From an uncultured Candidatus Nemicrothrix sp. (lineage in GTDB: Bacteria; Actinomycetota; Acidimicrobiia; Acidimicrobiales; Acidimicrobilacustridaceae), in contig CAIPQK010000216.1 in assembly GCA_903867185.1 (NCBI GenBank), forward strand, positions 1 through 36,023: 36,023 nucleotides of DNA, written 5' to 3'. Positions within the stretch are counted from its first letter, which is position 1. The number at the start of each line of letters is the position of its first letter. This document shows positions 24,096 through 32,031 of this stretch, piece after piece. The position numbers and the translations under genes were made by a program. Under the pieces are notes generated by a model, which was not told the origin of the DNA, did no database searches, and was given only the letters and a program-made list of their open reading frames with translations.

Positions 24096-24101
24096 AGCCT
24101 A
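24096..24101 (-). promoter_or_regulatory. Putative -10 box TAGGCT of the small membrane protein gene (leaderless)
   Basis: TAGGCT on the minus strand is followed by 6 nt and the ATG. The same hexamer precedes ftsH. Confidence 0.55.
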
Positions 24102-24136
24102 GGCGGAACGGGACGGGAAGGAGGATCGATCGGAGA

Positions 24137-25285
24137 TCAGGGCCGCAAGGATCGACCGATAATTTCTTTCATGATTTCGGTAGTGCCGCCGTAAATGGTT
24201 TGAATCCGGGCATCTATATATGCCCGAGCAATCGGGTACTCGAGCATGTAGCCGTAGCCGCCATGAAGTTGGACGCATGAGTCGACGACACGCTTTTGAA
24301 GTTCGGTTGTCCACCACTTCGCCATCGCCGCCTCTTCGACGGTGAGCTCGTTGGCATTGAGTGCCTCGATGCATCGATCCTGAAACACCTCAGCGATTTC
24401 GACCTCAGTGGCAATTTCGGCGAGCACGAAGCGCGAATTCTGGAACGTGGCGATTGGCTGCCCAAATGCAGTGCGGTCGTGCGTGTACGCCAGCGTCCAG
24501 CGGAGAGCCTGACGGGCAGCCGCGACCGCACTGATGGCGATTGAAAGTCGCTCCTGCGGAAGGTTGTCGACAAGATGGGCAAAGCCCATTCCTTCAGTAC
24601 CGAGCAGGTTGGCGGCAGGTACACGAGCATCAGTGAAGAACAGTTCCGCTGTGTCCTGCGCGTGTAGGCCAACTTTTTCGAGATTGCGGCCGCGTTCGAA
24701 TCCGGGCGTGTCTCGCTCGATGACGATCAAGCTCATTCCCTTATGACGCTCTTTGGGGTCTGTCTTCACGGCGACGATGACAAGATCGGCATTGATGCCG
24801 TTGGTGATGAATGTCTTTGCTCCATTGACGACATAGTGATCACCGTCACGGATTGCCGACGTGGACATTGAGGCAAGGTCGGAACCAATTCCAGGTTCGG
24901 TCATCGCAATTGCAGTGATGAGTTCACCGGAACAGATTCCGGGGAGCCAGCGCTGTTTTTGATCCTCTGTCGTGAGTGAAAGGAAGTACGGAAGACAGAC
25001 ATCGTTATGAAGGGTGATTCCAAGACCCGATGGAGCGAAACCGGAATACGCGAACTCTTCATTGATGATGGTGTTGTACCGAAAGTCTTCGACACCTCCG
25101 CCGCCAAATTGCTCGGGTGCGTCGATTCCGAGAAAGCCGGCGCTGCCTGCAGCGGTGAATAACGTCCGATCGACGATGCCCTCGTGGTCCCAACGTTCGA
25201 AATTGGGAGCCACTTCTCGTTCGATGAAGGTACGAACCGATTGGCGAAACAGGTCGTGTTCTTCGGTGAAAATGGTTCTGCGCAT
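24137..25285 (-). CDS. Acyl-CoA dehydrogenase, long-chain (LCAD-like) type
   Basis: This 382-residue FAD enzyme catalyses alpha,beta-dehydrogenation of acyl-CoA in fatty-acid or amino-acid breakdown. Landmarks: AIAMTEPGIGSDLASMST and VVNGAKTFITNG (FAD and substrate binding), RTAFGQPIATFQ, QLHGGYGYMLEYP, and IYGGTTEIMKEI. The usual medium-chain catalytic Glu (YEGT) is Gly here (YGGT). LPQERLS supplies a Glu at the alternative position used by long-chain and isovaleryl-type enzymes, so activity is expected. The chosen ATG (MRRTIFTEEHD) lies 6 nt after TACGAT; the longer in-frame extension would enter the thiamine operon's control region. It is divergent from the thiamine operon. Confidence 0.93.
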   Translation of the reverse strand: MRRTIFTEEHDLFRQSVRTFIEREVAPNFERWDHEGIVDRTLFTAAGSAGFLGIDAPEQFGGGGVEDFRYNTIINEEFAYSGFAPSGLGITLHNDVCLPYFLSLTTEDQKQRWLPGICSGELITAIAMTEPGIGSDLASMSTSAIRDGDHYVVNGAKTFITNGINADLVIVAVKTDPKERHKGMSLIVIERDTPGFERGRNLEKVGLHAQDTAELFFTDARVPAANLLGTEGMGFAHLVDNLPQERLSIAISAVAAARQALRWTLAYTHDRTAFGQPIATFQNSRFVLAEIATEVEIAEVFQDRCIEALNANELTVEEAAMAKWWTTELQKRVVDSCVQLHGGYGYMLEYPIARAYIDARIQTIYGGTTEIMKEIIGRSLRP

Positions 25286-25291
25286 GCACCG

Positions 25292-25297
25292 ATCGTA
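25292..25297 (-). promoter_or_regulatory. Putative -10 box TACGAT of the acyl-CoA dehydrogenase gene (leaderless)
   Basis: TACGAT on the minus strand is followed by exactly 6 nt and the ATG at 25285. Confidence 0.6.
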
Positions 25298-25353
25298 GGG
25301 GACCAGTGCTACTTCGTAAGGCTTGGATCCGACGAACAGAACTTCGGTGCGGG

Positions 25354-25359
25354 TATGGT
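25354..25359 (+). promoter_or_regulatory. Putative -10 box TATGGT of the thiamine operon
   Basis: TATGGT lies 6 nt before 25366, where the riboswitch P1 stem begins, so transcription would start at the riboswitch edge. No clear -35. Confidence 0.5.
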
Positions 25360-25365
25360 GCAAAG

Positions 25366-25462
25366 CGAACACGGGAGTCCGGGAGGCCGGGCTGAGAGGG
25401 AAGAGCCGATCTCTTCCGACCGTTGCACCTGATCCGGGTCATGCCGGCGAAGGAAGTTTTCG
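25366..25462 (+). ncRNA. TPP riboswitch (THI element)
   Basis: The thiamine pyrophosphate aptamer is recognisable by its conserved blocks in order. These are ACGGGAGTC at the 5' side, the pyrimidine-sensor GGCTGAGAGGGA (around 25389-25401), a variable P3 extension, then ACCTGATCCGGGTCATGCCG (25427-25446) and GCGAAGGAAG closing P4/P5 and P1. It precedes a thiamine diphosphokinase and a thiamine transporter, whose product TPP is the ligand, giving classic feedback. No rho-independent terminator is seen before the ATG, which suggests translational or Rho-linked control. Confidence 0.97.
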
Positions 25463-25512
25463 GTTCACGCTGGTTTGTGCTCGTTCGTGTCGTCCTGCCT
25501 TAGGTGTTCGAC

Positions 25513-26214
25513 ATGTCGAATCAGAATGAAGTCTCGTCACGTGCGGCGATCATCGTGATGGGTGGAGTGGCGCCTGACCTGGGGTTGGCCACAGCGCTCG
25601 ACAGAAACGACGTAATCGTGATCGCAGCCGACTCGGGAGCGGTTCATGCCCAGTCTGCGGGTCTTTCCATCGATATTGCTGTTGGGGATTTCGATTCGAT
25701 CCCTCCCTTGCTCCTGCAGGAACTTGAGCGTGCAGGTGTGAGGGTCGAACGCCACCCTGTCGCGAAGGATGCCACTGATCTCGAACTCGCAATAGAGGTT
25801 GCGATACGGGAAGGGGCTGACGTCATTACGGTCGTGGGTGGACACGGCGGACGAGTTGATCAGTCGTTTGCGAATGCCTTCGTCATCGCTTCGCCGGCGT
25901 ACGCGCATATTTCGATGCACGCCATTCTCGATTCTGCTTTGGTTTCGGTTGTACATGGCGGGGGAGGCGTTACCTTTGTCGGGGCGCCTGGTGATGTCGT
26001 CACAATCCTTCCTCTGCACGGTGATGCGACAGGCTTGCGCACGGTAGGGCTGGAGTATCCACTCCGAGGCGAAACGTTGACTGCGGGCACGACGCGCGGT
26101 GTCAGCAATGTCCTGCTCGACCGTGAGGCAACTGTTTCGCTCGAGTCGGGCACCGTGCTTGTAGTGCGTCCTGGTCCTGAACTTTTTGTCAAAGAAATCG
26201 GAGAATCGAAATGA
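25513..26214 (+). CDS. thiN: Thiamine diphosphokinase
   Basis: This 233-residue enzyme transfers pyrophosphate from ATP to thiamine, making TPP in one step. The TPK fold motifs are VIAADSGAVHA, VGDFDSI (Mg/ATP-binding acidic cluster), KDATDLELAIE (Asp-x-Thr-Asp) and GGHGGRVDQSFAN (Gly-rich/Arg and Asp). The C-terminal beta domain has the thiamine-contacting TRGVSNVL. ATG 25513 is preferred to GTG 25504. The start codon lies inside the palindrome TTCGACATGTCGAA (25507-25520). It is first in a riboswitch-controlled operon and overlaps thiB by ATGA. Placing the kinase with the importer indicates salvage of external thiamine. Confidence 0.94.
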   Translation: MSNQNEVSSRAAIIVMGGVAPDLGLATALDRNDVIVIAADSGAVHAQSAGLSIDIAVGDFDSIPPLLLQELERAGVRVERHPVAKDATDLELAIEVAIREGADVITVVGGHGGRVDQSFANAFVIASPAYAHISMHAILDSALVSVVHGGGGVTFVGAPGDVVTILPLHGDATGLRTVGLEYPLRGETLTAGTTRGVSNVLLDREATVSLESGTVLVVRPGPELFVKEIGESK

Positions 26215-27332
26215 AGCGGTGGTTTGCTGTTGCTGCTCTTGCGCTTGTTGTACTCGCTGGGGCCTGTGGATCTTCAGGTTCGTCATCGAAACCGGCCGCA
26301 ACTATTGCGCCCGTTCTCGTGAACGGCGCCCTCCCTCGTTTCGATACTCCCGTGACATTGCGGGTCATGACCCATGATTCGTTCGCGGTTACTCAATCCG
26401 TGCTTGACGAGTTTGAAGCGGCCACGAATGTGAAGGTTGAATTGATCGCCTCAGGCGATGCGGTGGCAATGACCAACGCCGCGATCCTCACCGCGGGCAA
26501 CCCCGTGGCAGATGTGATTTTTGGATTCGACGAAAATCTTTTGGGTTCCGTTCTTGAGAGCAACCTTCTTCAGGCGTACACGCCACAGCGCTTGAGCACC
26601 GTTGATAAGTCCTATGTGCTTGATGCTTCGGGCATGGCGACCCCCATCGATCACGGCGATGTCTGCGTGAACTTTGATCGAGCTGCTTTCACAAATTCTG
26701 CAAACCAGATACCGACGTCATTCGATGGACTGATCCAGTCTCCCGTGACGAACAAGTTTGTGGTCGAAGATCCTTCAACATCGACCCCAGGGCTTGCGTT
26801 CATGCTTGCGACGATCGCCAAATTTGGCGGTGGCGACGACACTTCTGCGAATGCCAAGTGGCTCTCGTACTGGAAGCAGCTGAAGGCGAACGGTGTAAGC
26901 GTTGTAGATAGTTGGGAAACCGCCTACTACGGGAGTTTCTCTGGTGGCAGCGGTAAGGGCGATCATCCACTTGTTGTGAGTTACGCCTCGAGTCCTCCTG
27001 CGGAGGTTGCAGATACGTCGTTAGCGGCGGACGAATCTCCGACCGGTGTGATCACTGAGACCTGCTACCAGCAAACAGAATTCGCGGGAATACTCAGGGG
27101 CGCAGCAAACCCTCGAGCGGCGGCAACCTTTCTCGAATTCATGCTTGGCGGTTCGTTTCAAGCAGATGTTCCCGGACAAATGTACGTGTATCCCGTAGTG
27201 ATGGGTACGCCTCTCCCTGACACATTCGCCAAGTACACCGCTCCGGTTACGAATCCCCTGACGCTGCCATACACAGATGTCGCCGCTCATCGTGACCGCT
27301 GGATCGCTCAATGGTCGGCGCTCTTCCGTTGA
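26211..27332 (+). CDS. thiB: Thiamine ABC transporter substrate-binding lipoprotein
   Basis: This 373-residue exported lipoprotein has a signal peptide ending in LAGAC, with the predicted lipidated Cys19, then a Ser-rich linker. The mature domain starts VTLRVMTHDSFAVTQSVLDEFEA, as in TbpA/ThiB (the THDSF segment is characteristic), followed by ADVIFGFDENLL and PIDHGDVCVNFD. It binds thiamine or its phosphates outside the membrane and delivers them to ThiP. It has GGAG 7 nt before ATG (26200-26203), a clear Shine-Dalgarno, and overlaps thiN by 4 nt. Length is slightly above the enterobacterial ThiB. Confidence 0.94.
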   Translation: MKRWFAVAALALVVLAGACGSSGSSSKPAATIAPVLVNGALPRFDTPVTLRVMTHDSFAVTQSVLDEFEAATNVKVELIASGDAVAMTNAAILTAGNPVADVIFGFDENLLGSVLESNLLQAYTPQRLSTVDKSYVLDASGMATPIDHGDVCVNFDRAAFTNSANQIPTSFDGLIQSPVTNKFVVEDPSTSTPGLAFMLATIAKFGGGDDTSANAKWLSYWKQLKANGVSVVDSWETAYYGSFSGGSGKGDHPLVVSYASSPPAEVADTSLAADESPTGVITETCYQQTEFAGILRGAANPRAAATFLEFMLGGSFQADVPGQMYVYPVVMGTPLPDTFAKYTAPVTNPLTLPYTDVAAHRDRWIAQWSALFR

Positions 27333-29005
27333 TGGTTTCTGCCTCACAGTCTCGAGGTAGCAAACGCCGAAGCGCGTTGTGGCGACTCCTTGCGGCGGCT
27401 CCGCCCCTCGTCTTCCTAGGGGTGTTCTTCGCGTGGCCTGTTTCGGCGATCCTGCTTCGCGGATTGCGTCCGCATGGGTCGTGGAATTTCGCCGTATTTG
27501 GGGAAGTCTTCTCAGACCCATCGATGCGGCGGGTGCTGTGGTTCACGCTGTGGGAGTCGATTGCTTCGACAGTCCTCTGTGTCATCGTTGCCCTTCCAGC
27601 GGCAGCGATGTTTGCTCGTTTTCGGTTCAAGGGGAAACGGGTGTTGTGGTCGGCGCTTCTTGTGCCCTTTGTACTTCCAACGGTCGTCGTCGCGGTCTCG
27701 ATGCTTGGCGTCATCGGTGGTGGAGGACTCACGGGGGTCAATCTCAACGGAACTGTCTGGGCGATTCTGATCGCACACGTATTTTTTAACTACGCCGTAG
27801 TGGTGCGTACGGTTGGCGCAACGTGGTCGACGATTGATCCGCGACTCGAAGAATCGGCCCGAACATTGGGGGCGCCTTCGTGGCGGGTGTTCCGTGACAT
27901 CACGTGGCCGCTGATCCGGTCGTCGGTTGCCGCTGCCGCGTCAATCGTCTTTCTCTTCAGTTTCACCTCATTTGGGATTGTTCTTATCCTGGGCGGCATC
28001 AGTCATCGAACTCTCGAGGTTGAGATTTACGACCAAACCGCGAAATTTCTTCATCTCGACATAGCTGCAGTGCTCGCCATTGTGCAGCTCGTTGTCGTGG
28101 TCGTGATTCTGATGTGGTTCGGACGTTCCCAACGCCGAAGGTCAGTTCTTTTAGAGCAACGATCGGCTTCCGAAACCGAGAGGTCTACGGAAACCTCTCG
28201 ACAACGTTGGCTTATTCGCTCAAACATTCTCTTTATGGCGGTGCTCTTCGGGGTTCCGTTGGGTCTTCTTGTCGTTCGTTCCTTTTCGACCCCAAACGGC
28301 TGGGGGTTTGGCTTCTATCAAGCCCTCACTGATACCCGTGGCGGATCAACGTCGTTTGTTCCCCCAATCGACGCTGTAGGTAACTCTTTACTGTTCGCAC
28401 TTCTTGCGACGGCGATTGCCTTGGTGTTGGGACTTTGCGCTGCATGGGCGATCGTGGGCGATGGCTCCAAGAACTCGTCGATCTTCAGTCGTTGGACCGA
28501 TACCGCGCTCATGATTCCGCTGGGAACCTCTGCGGTGACCGTCGGCTTTGGATTTCTCATCGTGTTCGATGAACCCCCGTTGAACCTCCGCTCGTCGCTG
28601 TGGTTGATTCCCATCGCCCATGCGATCGTGGCGTTGCCGTTTGTCGTCCGATTGTTGGTGCCAGGGCTGAGGTCGATTGATCCGCGCCTGAGGGAAGCCG
28701 CATCGATGCTGGGCGCATCGCCTCGCCGTGTGTGGTGGACCATCGATGTTCCAATTGTCGGTCGGGCGCTTGCCGCCGCAGCCGGTTTCGCCTTCGCCGT
28801 TTCTTTGGGTGAGTTCGGAGCGACGGCGTTTCTGGCTCGTCCCGATCGTCCAACCATGCCGATTGCGATTTACCGCGCCCTTGGTCGACCAGGCGACTAC
28901 AACTTTGGTCAAGCAATGGCCATGTCGACAATTCTCATGGTGCTGACAATTGTTGTCGTAACAGTCATCGATCGTTTCCGTCCCGCCGGCGTTTCGGAGT
29001 TCTGA
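27332..29005 (+). CDS. thiP: Thiamine ABC transporter permease
   Basis: This 557-residue fused permease has two homologous six-helix halves, the hallmark of ThiP. The cytoplasmic EAA loops are visible as EESARTLGAPSWRVFRDITW in the first half and LREAASMLGASPRRVWW in the second. Both contact the ATPase. The ATG at 27332 shares its A with the thiB TGA (TGATG), favouring it over the ATG 21 nt upstream, inside thiB. Translational coupling with thiB is expected. Confidence 0.94.
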   Translation: MVSASQSRGSKRRSALWRLLAAAPPLVFLGVFFAWPVSAILLRGLRPHGSWNFAVFGEVFSDPSMRRVLWFTLWESIASTVLCVIVALPAAAMFARFRFKGKRVLWSALLVPFVLPTVVVAVSMLGVIGGGGLTGVNLNGTVWAILIAHVFFNYAVVVRTVGATWSTIDPRLEESARTLGAPSWRVFRDITWPLIRSSVAAAASIVFLFSFTSFGIVLILGGISHRTLEVEIYDQTAKFLHLDIAAVLAIVQLVVVVVILMWFGRSQRRRSVLLEQRSASETERSTETSRQRWLIRSNILFMAVLFGVPLGLLVVRSFSTPNGWGFGFYQALTDTRGGSTSFVPPIDAVGNSLLFALLATAIALVLGLCAAWAIVGDGSKNSSIFSRWTDTALMIPLGTSAVTVGFGFLIVFDEPPLNLRSSLWLIPIAHAIVALPFVVRLLVPGLRSIDPRLREAASMLGASPRRVWWTIDVPIVGRALAAAAGFAFAVSLGEFGATAFLARPDRPTMPIAIYRALGRPGDYNFGQAMAMSTILMVLTIVVVTVIDRFRPAGVSEF

Positions 29006-29006
29006 A

Positions 29007-29732
29007 ATGGATAGCGCATTTCTCTCGATCGATCATGTGTCTGTTCGTCACTCGAATTCGACGGCCGAATCGTTATGTGATGTCTCGTTCGACGTGGCTG
29101 CTGGTGAGGTGATTGCGGTGCTCGGATCTTCGGGATCGGGGAAGACCACGTTGCTCCGTGCGATTTCTGGCCTTCAAGCCGTTAGCACCGGCAACGTTGT
29201 TCTCGACGGGGTCGACATCACAAAAACTCCAACGCATTTGCGCGGAATCGGATTGATGTTTCAAGAGCACGCGTTGTTCCCGCACCTCGATGTGGCTGAC
29301 AACGTGGGTTTCGGTTTACGAATGGCCAAGATCCCCAAACCTGATCGAGAAGATCGGGTCGCTGAGGTTTTGGATCTCGTGGGCCTCATAGGGTTCGGAT
29401 CCCGAGACGTCGCCTCCCTTTCGGGCGGGGAGCGGCAACGAGTTGCACTCGCGCGAACGATTGCCCCTGCACCTCAACTGTTGCTTCTTGATGAGCCGAT
29501 GGGATCTCTGGATCGTGTGTTGCGAGACCGACTCGTTTCTGAACTCGGAGATCTCATCAATCGTCTTGGACTCACAGTCGTCTATGTCACCCATGACCGA
29601 TCGGAGGCCTTCGAACTGGCCGATCGCATCGCCGTGCTCGACCAAGGGAAGCTGGTGCAGTTGGATACCCCCGAGATTCTCGATGCGCAGCCCGCGAGTG
29701 CGCATGTCTCCCAGTTGCTCGGTCACCGCTAA
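29007..29732 (+). CDS. thiQ: Thiamine ABC transporter ATP-binding protein
   Basis: This is a 241-residue ABC ATPase with Walker A GSSGSGKT (~36-43), Q-loop MFQEHALFPHL, signature LSGGERQRVALAR, Walker B LLLLDEPMGSLD and switch His in YVTHDRSEAFELAD. The short length without a regulatory domain fits ThiQ. Context with thiB and thiP gives the substrate. GGAG at 28996-28999 is 7 nt before ATG. It is the last gene of the riboswitch operon; the next gene starts 27 nt later with its own possible promoter. Confidence 0.94.
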   Translation: MDSAFLSIDHVSVRHSNSTAESLCDVSFDVAAGEVIAVLGSSGSGKTTLLRAISGLQAVSTGNVVLDGVDITKTPTHLRGIGLMFQEHALFPHLDVADNVGFGLRMAKIPKPDREDRVAEVLDLVGLIGFGSRDVASLSGGERQRVALARTIAPAPQLLLLDEPMGSLDRVLRDRLVSELGDLINRLGLTVVYVTHDRSEAFELADRIAVLDQGKLVQLDTPEILDAQPASAHVSQLLGHR

Positions 29733-29747
29733 CTGCGGCACTTGCGA

Positions 29748-29753
29748 CACAAT
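29748..29753 (+). promoter_or_regulatory. Possible -10 box CACAAT of the SRPBCC gene
   Basis: CACAAT is followed by 6 nt and ATG 29760. The first base departs from TANNNT, so this is a weaker call supported by spacing. Confidence 0.35.
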
Positions 29754-29759
29754 GGGCGA

Positions 29760-30185
29760 ATGGATCTGATCGCAACCCTCGATGCTGCCTGCACGATCGA
29801 AGAATTGCGGGTATGGGTCGGCGACCTCGGCCGCTATCCGGAATGGCTCACAATCGTTCCGCGCTCCGAAAGCGAGCAGGGGAGCGACCCGAGCGCGTGG
29901 GCAGTTGAACTTCGGGCCAAGGTCGGTCCTATTGCCCGATCAAAACGTCTGCGTATGGTCCGCACGGTCGATGAGCCTGGCCACATCCGGTTTGAGCGGG
30001 CGGAAACCGACGGACGCAGCCATTCGCCGTGGGTGCTCGATGCGGTACTCGAGCCATGCGACGCGGGAGTTCGACTCACGATGGGTCTTCACTACGGCGG
30101 CTCCCTCGGTGCAGGTCTTTTTGAGCGCCTTTTGTCTGACGAGATCGATGCCTCGAAAGAAACTCTTCGCTCGCTAGTGGAATGA
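29760..30185 (+). CDS. SRPBCC (START-like) family protein
   Basis: This is a 141-residue protein of the helix-grip fold. It has an initial helix (ELRVWVGDLGRYPEWLTIVPR, with the family's typical 'YPEW' turn), alternating strands including WAVELRAKVGPIARSKRLRMVR and GHIRFERAETDG, and a final long helix (FERLLSDEIDASKETLRSLV). Such proteins bind hydrophobic ligands or act in polyketide or lipid metabolism; the ligand is unknown. Start chosen by the possible -10 spacing; an upstream ATG at 29751 is not in frame with it. Confidence 0.7.
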   Translation: MDLIATLDAACTIEELRVWVGDLGRYPEWLTIVPRSESEQGSDPSAWAVELRAKVGPIARSKRLRMVRTVDEPGHIRFERAETDGRSHSPWVLDAVLEPCDAGVRLTMGLHYGGSLGAGLFERLLSDEIDASKETLRSLVE

Positions 30186-30200
30186 GGTCTTGCGCTTCCG

Positions 30201-30206
30201 TAGCGT
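30201..30206 (+). promoter_or_regulatory. Putative -10 box TAGCGT of the M3 peptidase gene (leaderless)
   Basis: TAGCGT is followed by 6 nt and ATG 30213. It decides that ATG over the in-frame GTG at 30207, which would overlap the promoter spacing. Confidence 0.6.
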
Positions 30207-30212
30207 GTGCCT

Positions 30213-32012
30213 ATGACCGTGCACGAAGATACTGATCTCACCGCTGCCGATATTGCCTGGGACCTCGATCCGTTAGTCGATGGCAACGGCCAAGAGGGTG
30301 TCCACCAACTTCTTGAGCAGGCCGAAGCGCTCACAGGTGATCTCGAGCAATGGCGGGGCAGGATCGGCGAACTCGAAGTGCCGGATTTGGTGAGAGCGAT
30401 GTCGACTCTTGCCGAGATCCAGGATCGGCTTGGTCGCGCAGGTTCGTGGGTGTCGCTGCGCTTCGCAGTCGATACGTCCGACCCAGCACGTGGCGCAGCA
30501 ATGCAGAAGTTTCAAGAGCAAGCAACGGAGCTGTCGACTCGTTTGATTTTTCTCGAATTGGAATGGGCTGAAGTCCCCGAGCAACGCGCTTCAGTGCTGC
30601 TTGAGTCTGAAGAACTTGCGTTTTGTCGTTACTACCTTGAGTCGGCTCGTCGCTATCGACCGCATTTGCTGACCGAGCCGGAAGAAAAGATCCTGGCCGA
30701 GAAGGACGTCACGAGTTCATCGGCATGGAGCCGACTTTTTGACGAATTGAGTTCGGCCATCGTCGTCGAACTTCCTGAAGGGCCCACAAGTCTTGAACAA
30801 GGGCTTTCGCGTTTGGGTTCGCCGGATCGTGACGATCGCCGTATCGCTGCTGACGCAATCACCGTCGCCCTCGAACCCGGTTTACGAACGCGTGCCTATG
30901 TGTTCAACACGCTGATGGCCGACAAGACCACAGACGATCGACTCCGTTCGTACTCGTCGTGGGTCGCGAGCCGAAATCTGGCCAATCAAGCGAGCGATTC
31001 TTCGGTACAAGCATTGGTCGACGCAGTCGTCGATCGGTACGACATCCCTCAGCGGTGGTACCGGTTGAAGGCGCAACTTCTTGGTGTAGATCGCATCGCC
31101 GACTATGACCGCAACGCTTCGATCGCCTCGGTAGAAGAAGAGTTCTCGTGGTCAGAGGCCACCGAAATCGTCCTCGACTCCTACGGTTCGTTCTCAAGCG
31201 AGTTGGCCGGCGTAGTGAACACCTTCATCAATGACAACTGGATCGATGCGCCGGTGCGGCCTGGCAAGCGGCCGGGGGCGTTCTGCGCTTACACCGTGCC
31301 GAGTGCACATCCATTCCTGTTGCTGAACTGGACCAGTCGACGACGCGACGTTCTGACCCTTGCCCATGAACTCGGGCATGGTCTTCACGCCTATCTCGCT
31401 CGCGAACAAGGCGTGTTTCACCAATCGACACCGCTCACCTTGGCCGAAACCGCATCGGTTTTCGGCGAAACGGTCACCTTTGGTCGGCTTCTCGCCGACA
31501 CCAACGATCCAAACGCCCGCCTCGCTCTCTTGGCCGAGAGTCTCGAAGGTCAGATCGCCACCGTCTTCCGCCAAATCGCCATGAACCGTTTTGAGAATGC
31601 CGTGCATACGCATCGTCGCGAAATCGGAGAGTTATCGACCGAAGACTTCGCCGACGCGTGGGAGAGCACCCAACGCGCCATGCTTGGCGACGCGGTGGAA
31701 CTCACTCCGGGTTATCGCTCGTGGTGGAGTTACATTCCTCACTTCATCGGCTCACCCGGGTATGTGTATGCCTATGCCTACGGACAATTGCTCGCGCTCG
31801 CTGTCTACGCCCGTTACGAGACCGAAGGCGATGCATTCGTTCCGGCCTATCTCGATATGTTGCGCGCCGGTGGTTCGAAATCGCCCGAAGACCTTGGTCG
31901 CATCGTCGGTGTCGATCTCGCCGATCCGCGTTTCTGGGACGGCGGGCTCGCCATCATCGATGCGCAACTTTCCGCAGCCGAACAAGCAGCGAGAGACGCT
32001 GGACGACTCTGA
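30213..32012 (+). CDS. M3 family oligoendopeptidase (PepF-like)
   Basis: This 599-residue cytoplasmic zinc peptidase cleaves short peptides. The active site HELGH lies at ~385-389 in LAHELGHGLHAYLA, with the downstream Glu of LAETASVFGE (~411) as third ligand. The N-terminal two thirds are helical, forming the channel that excludes folded proteins. The C-terminal region contains the conserved Tyr/Gly-rich loop SPGYVYAYAYGQ. Typical of M3B oligoendopeptidases in length. Monocistronic, with a leaderless promoter; it converges on the flavin monooxygenase gene. Confidence 0.94.
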   Translation: MTVHEDTDLTAADIAWDLDPLVDGNGQEGVHQLLEQAEALTGDLEQWRGRIGELEVPDLVRAMSTLAEIQDRLGRAGSWVSLRFAVDTSDPARGAAMQKFQEQATELSTRLIFLELEWAEVPEQRASVLLESEELAFCRYYLESARRYRPHLLTEPEEKILAEKDVTSSSAWSRLFDELSSAIVVELPEGPTSLEQGLSRLGSPDRDDRRIAADAITVALEPGLRTRAYVFNTLMADKTTDDRLRSYSSWVASRNLANQASDSSVQALVDAVVDRYDIPQRWYRLKAQLLGVDRIADYDRNASIASVEEEFSWSEATEIVLDSYGSFSSELAGVVNTFINDNWIDAPVRPGKRPGAFCAYTVPSAHPFLLLNWTSRRRDVLTLAHELGHGLHAYLAREQGVFHQSTPLTLAETASVFGETVTFGRLLADTNDPNARLALLAESLEGQIATVFRQIAMNRFENAVHTHRREIGELSTEDFADAWESTQRAMLGDAVELTPGYRSWWSYIPHFIGSPGYVYAYAYGQLLALAVYARYETEGDAFVPAYLDMLRAGGSKSPEDLGRIVGVDLADPRFWDGGLAIIDAQLSAAEQAARDAGRL

Positions 32013-32031
32013 GTGTGTCAAATAGGCGGAG

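Noticed and set aside
25537-26301. 254-codon antisense frame over thiN and thiB
   Set aside because: It is a shadow of two well-supported genes, with no domain and no promoter.
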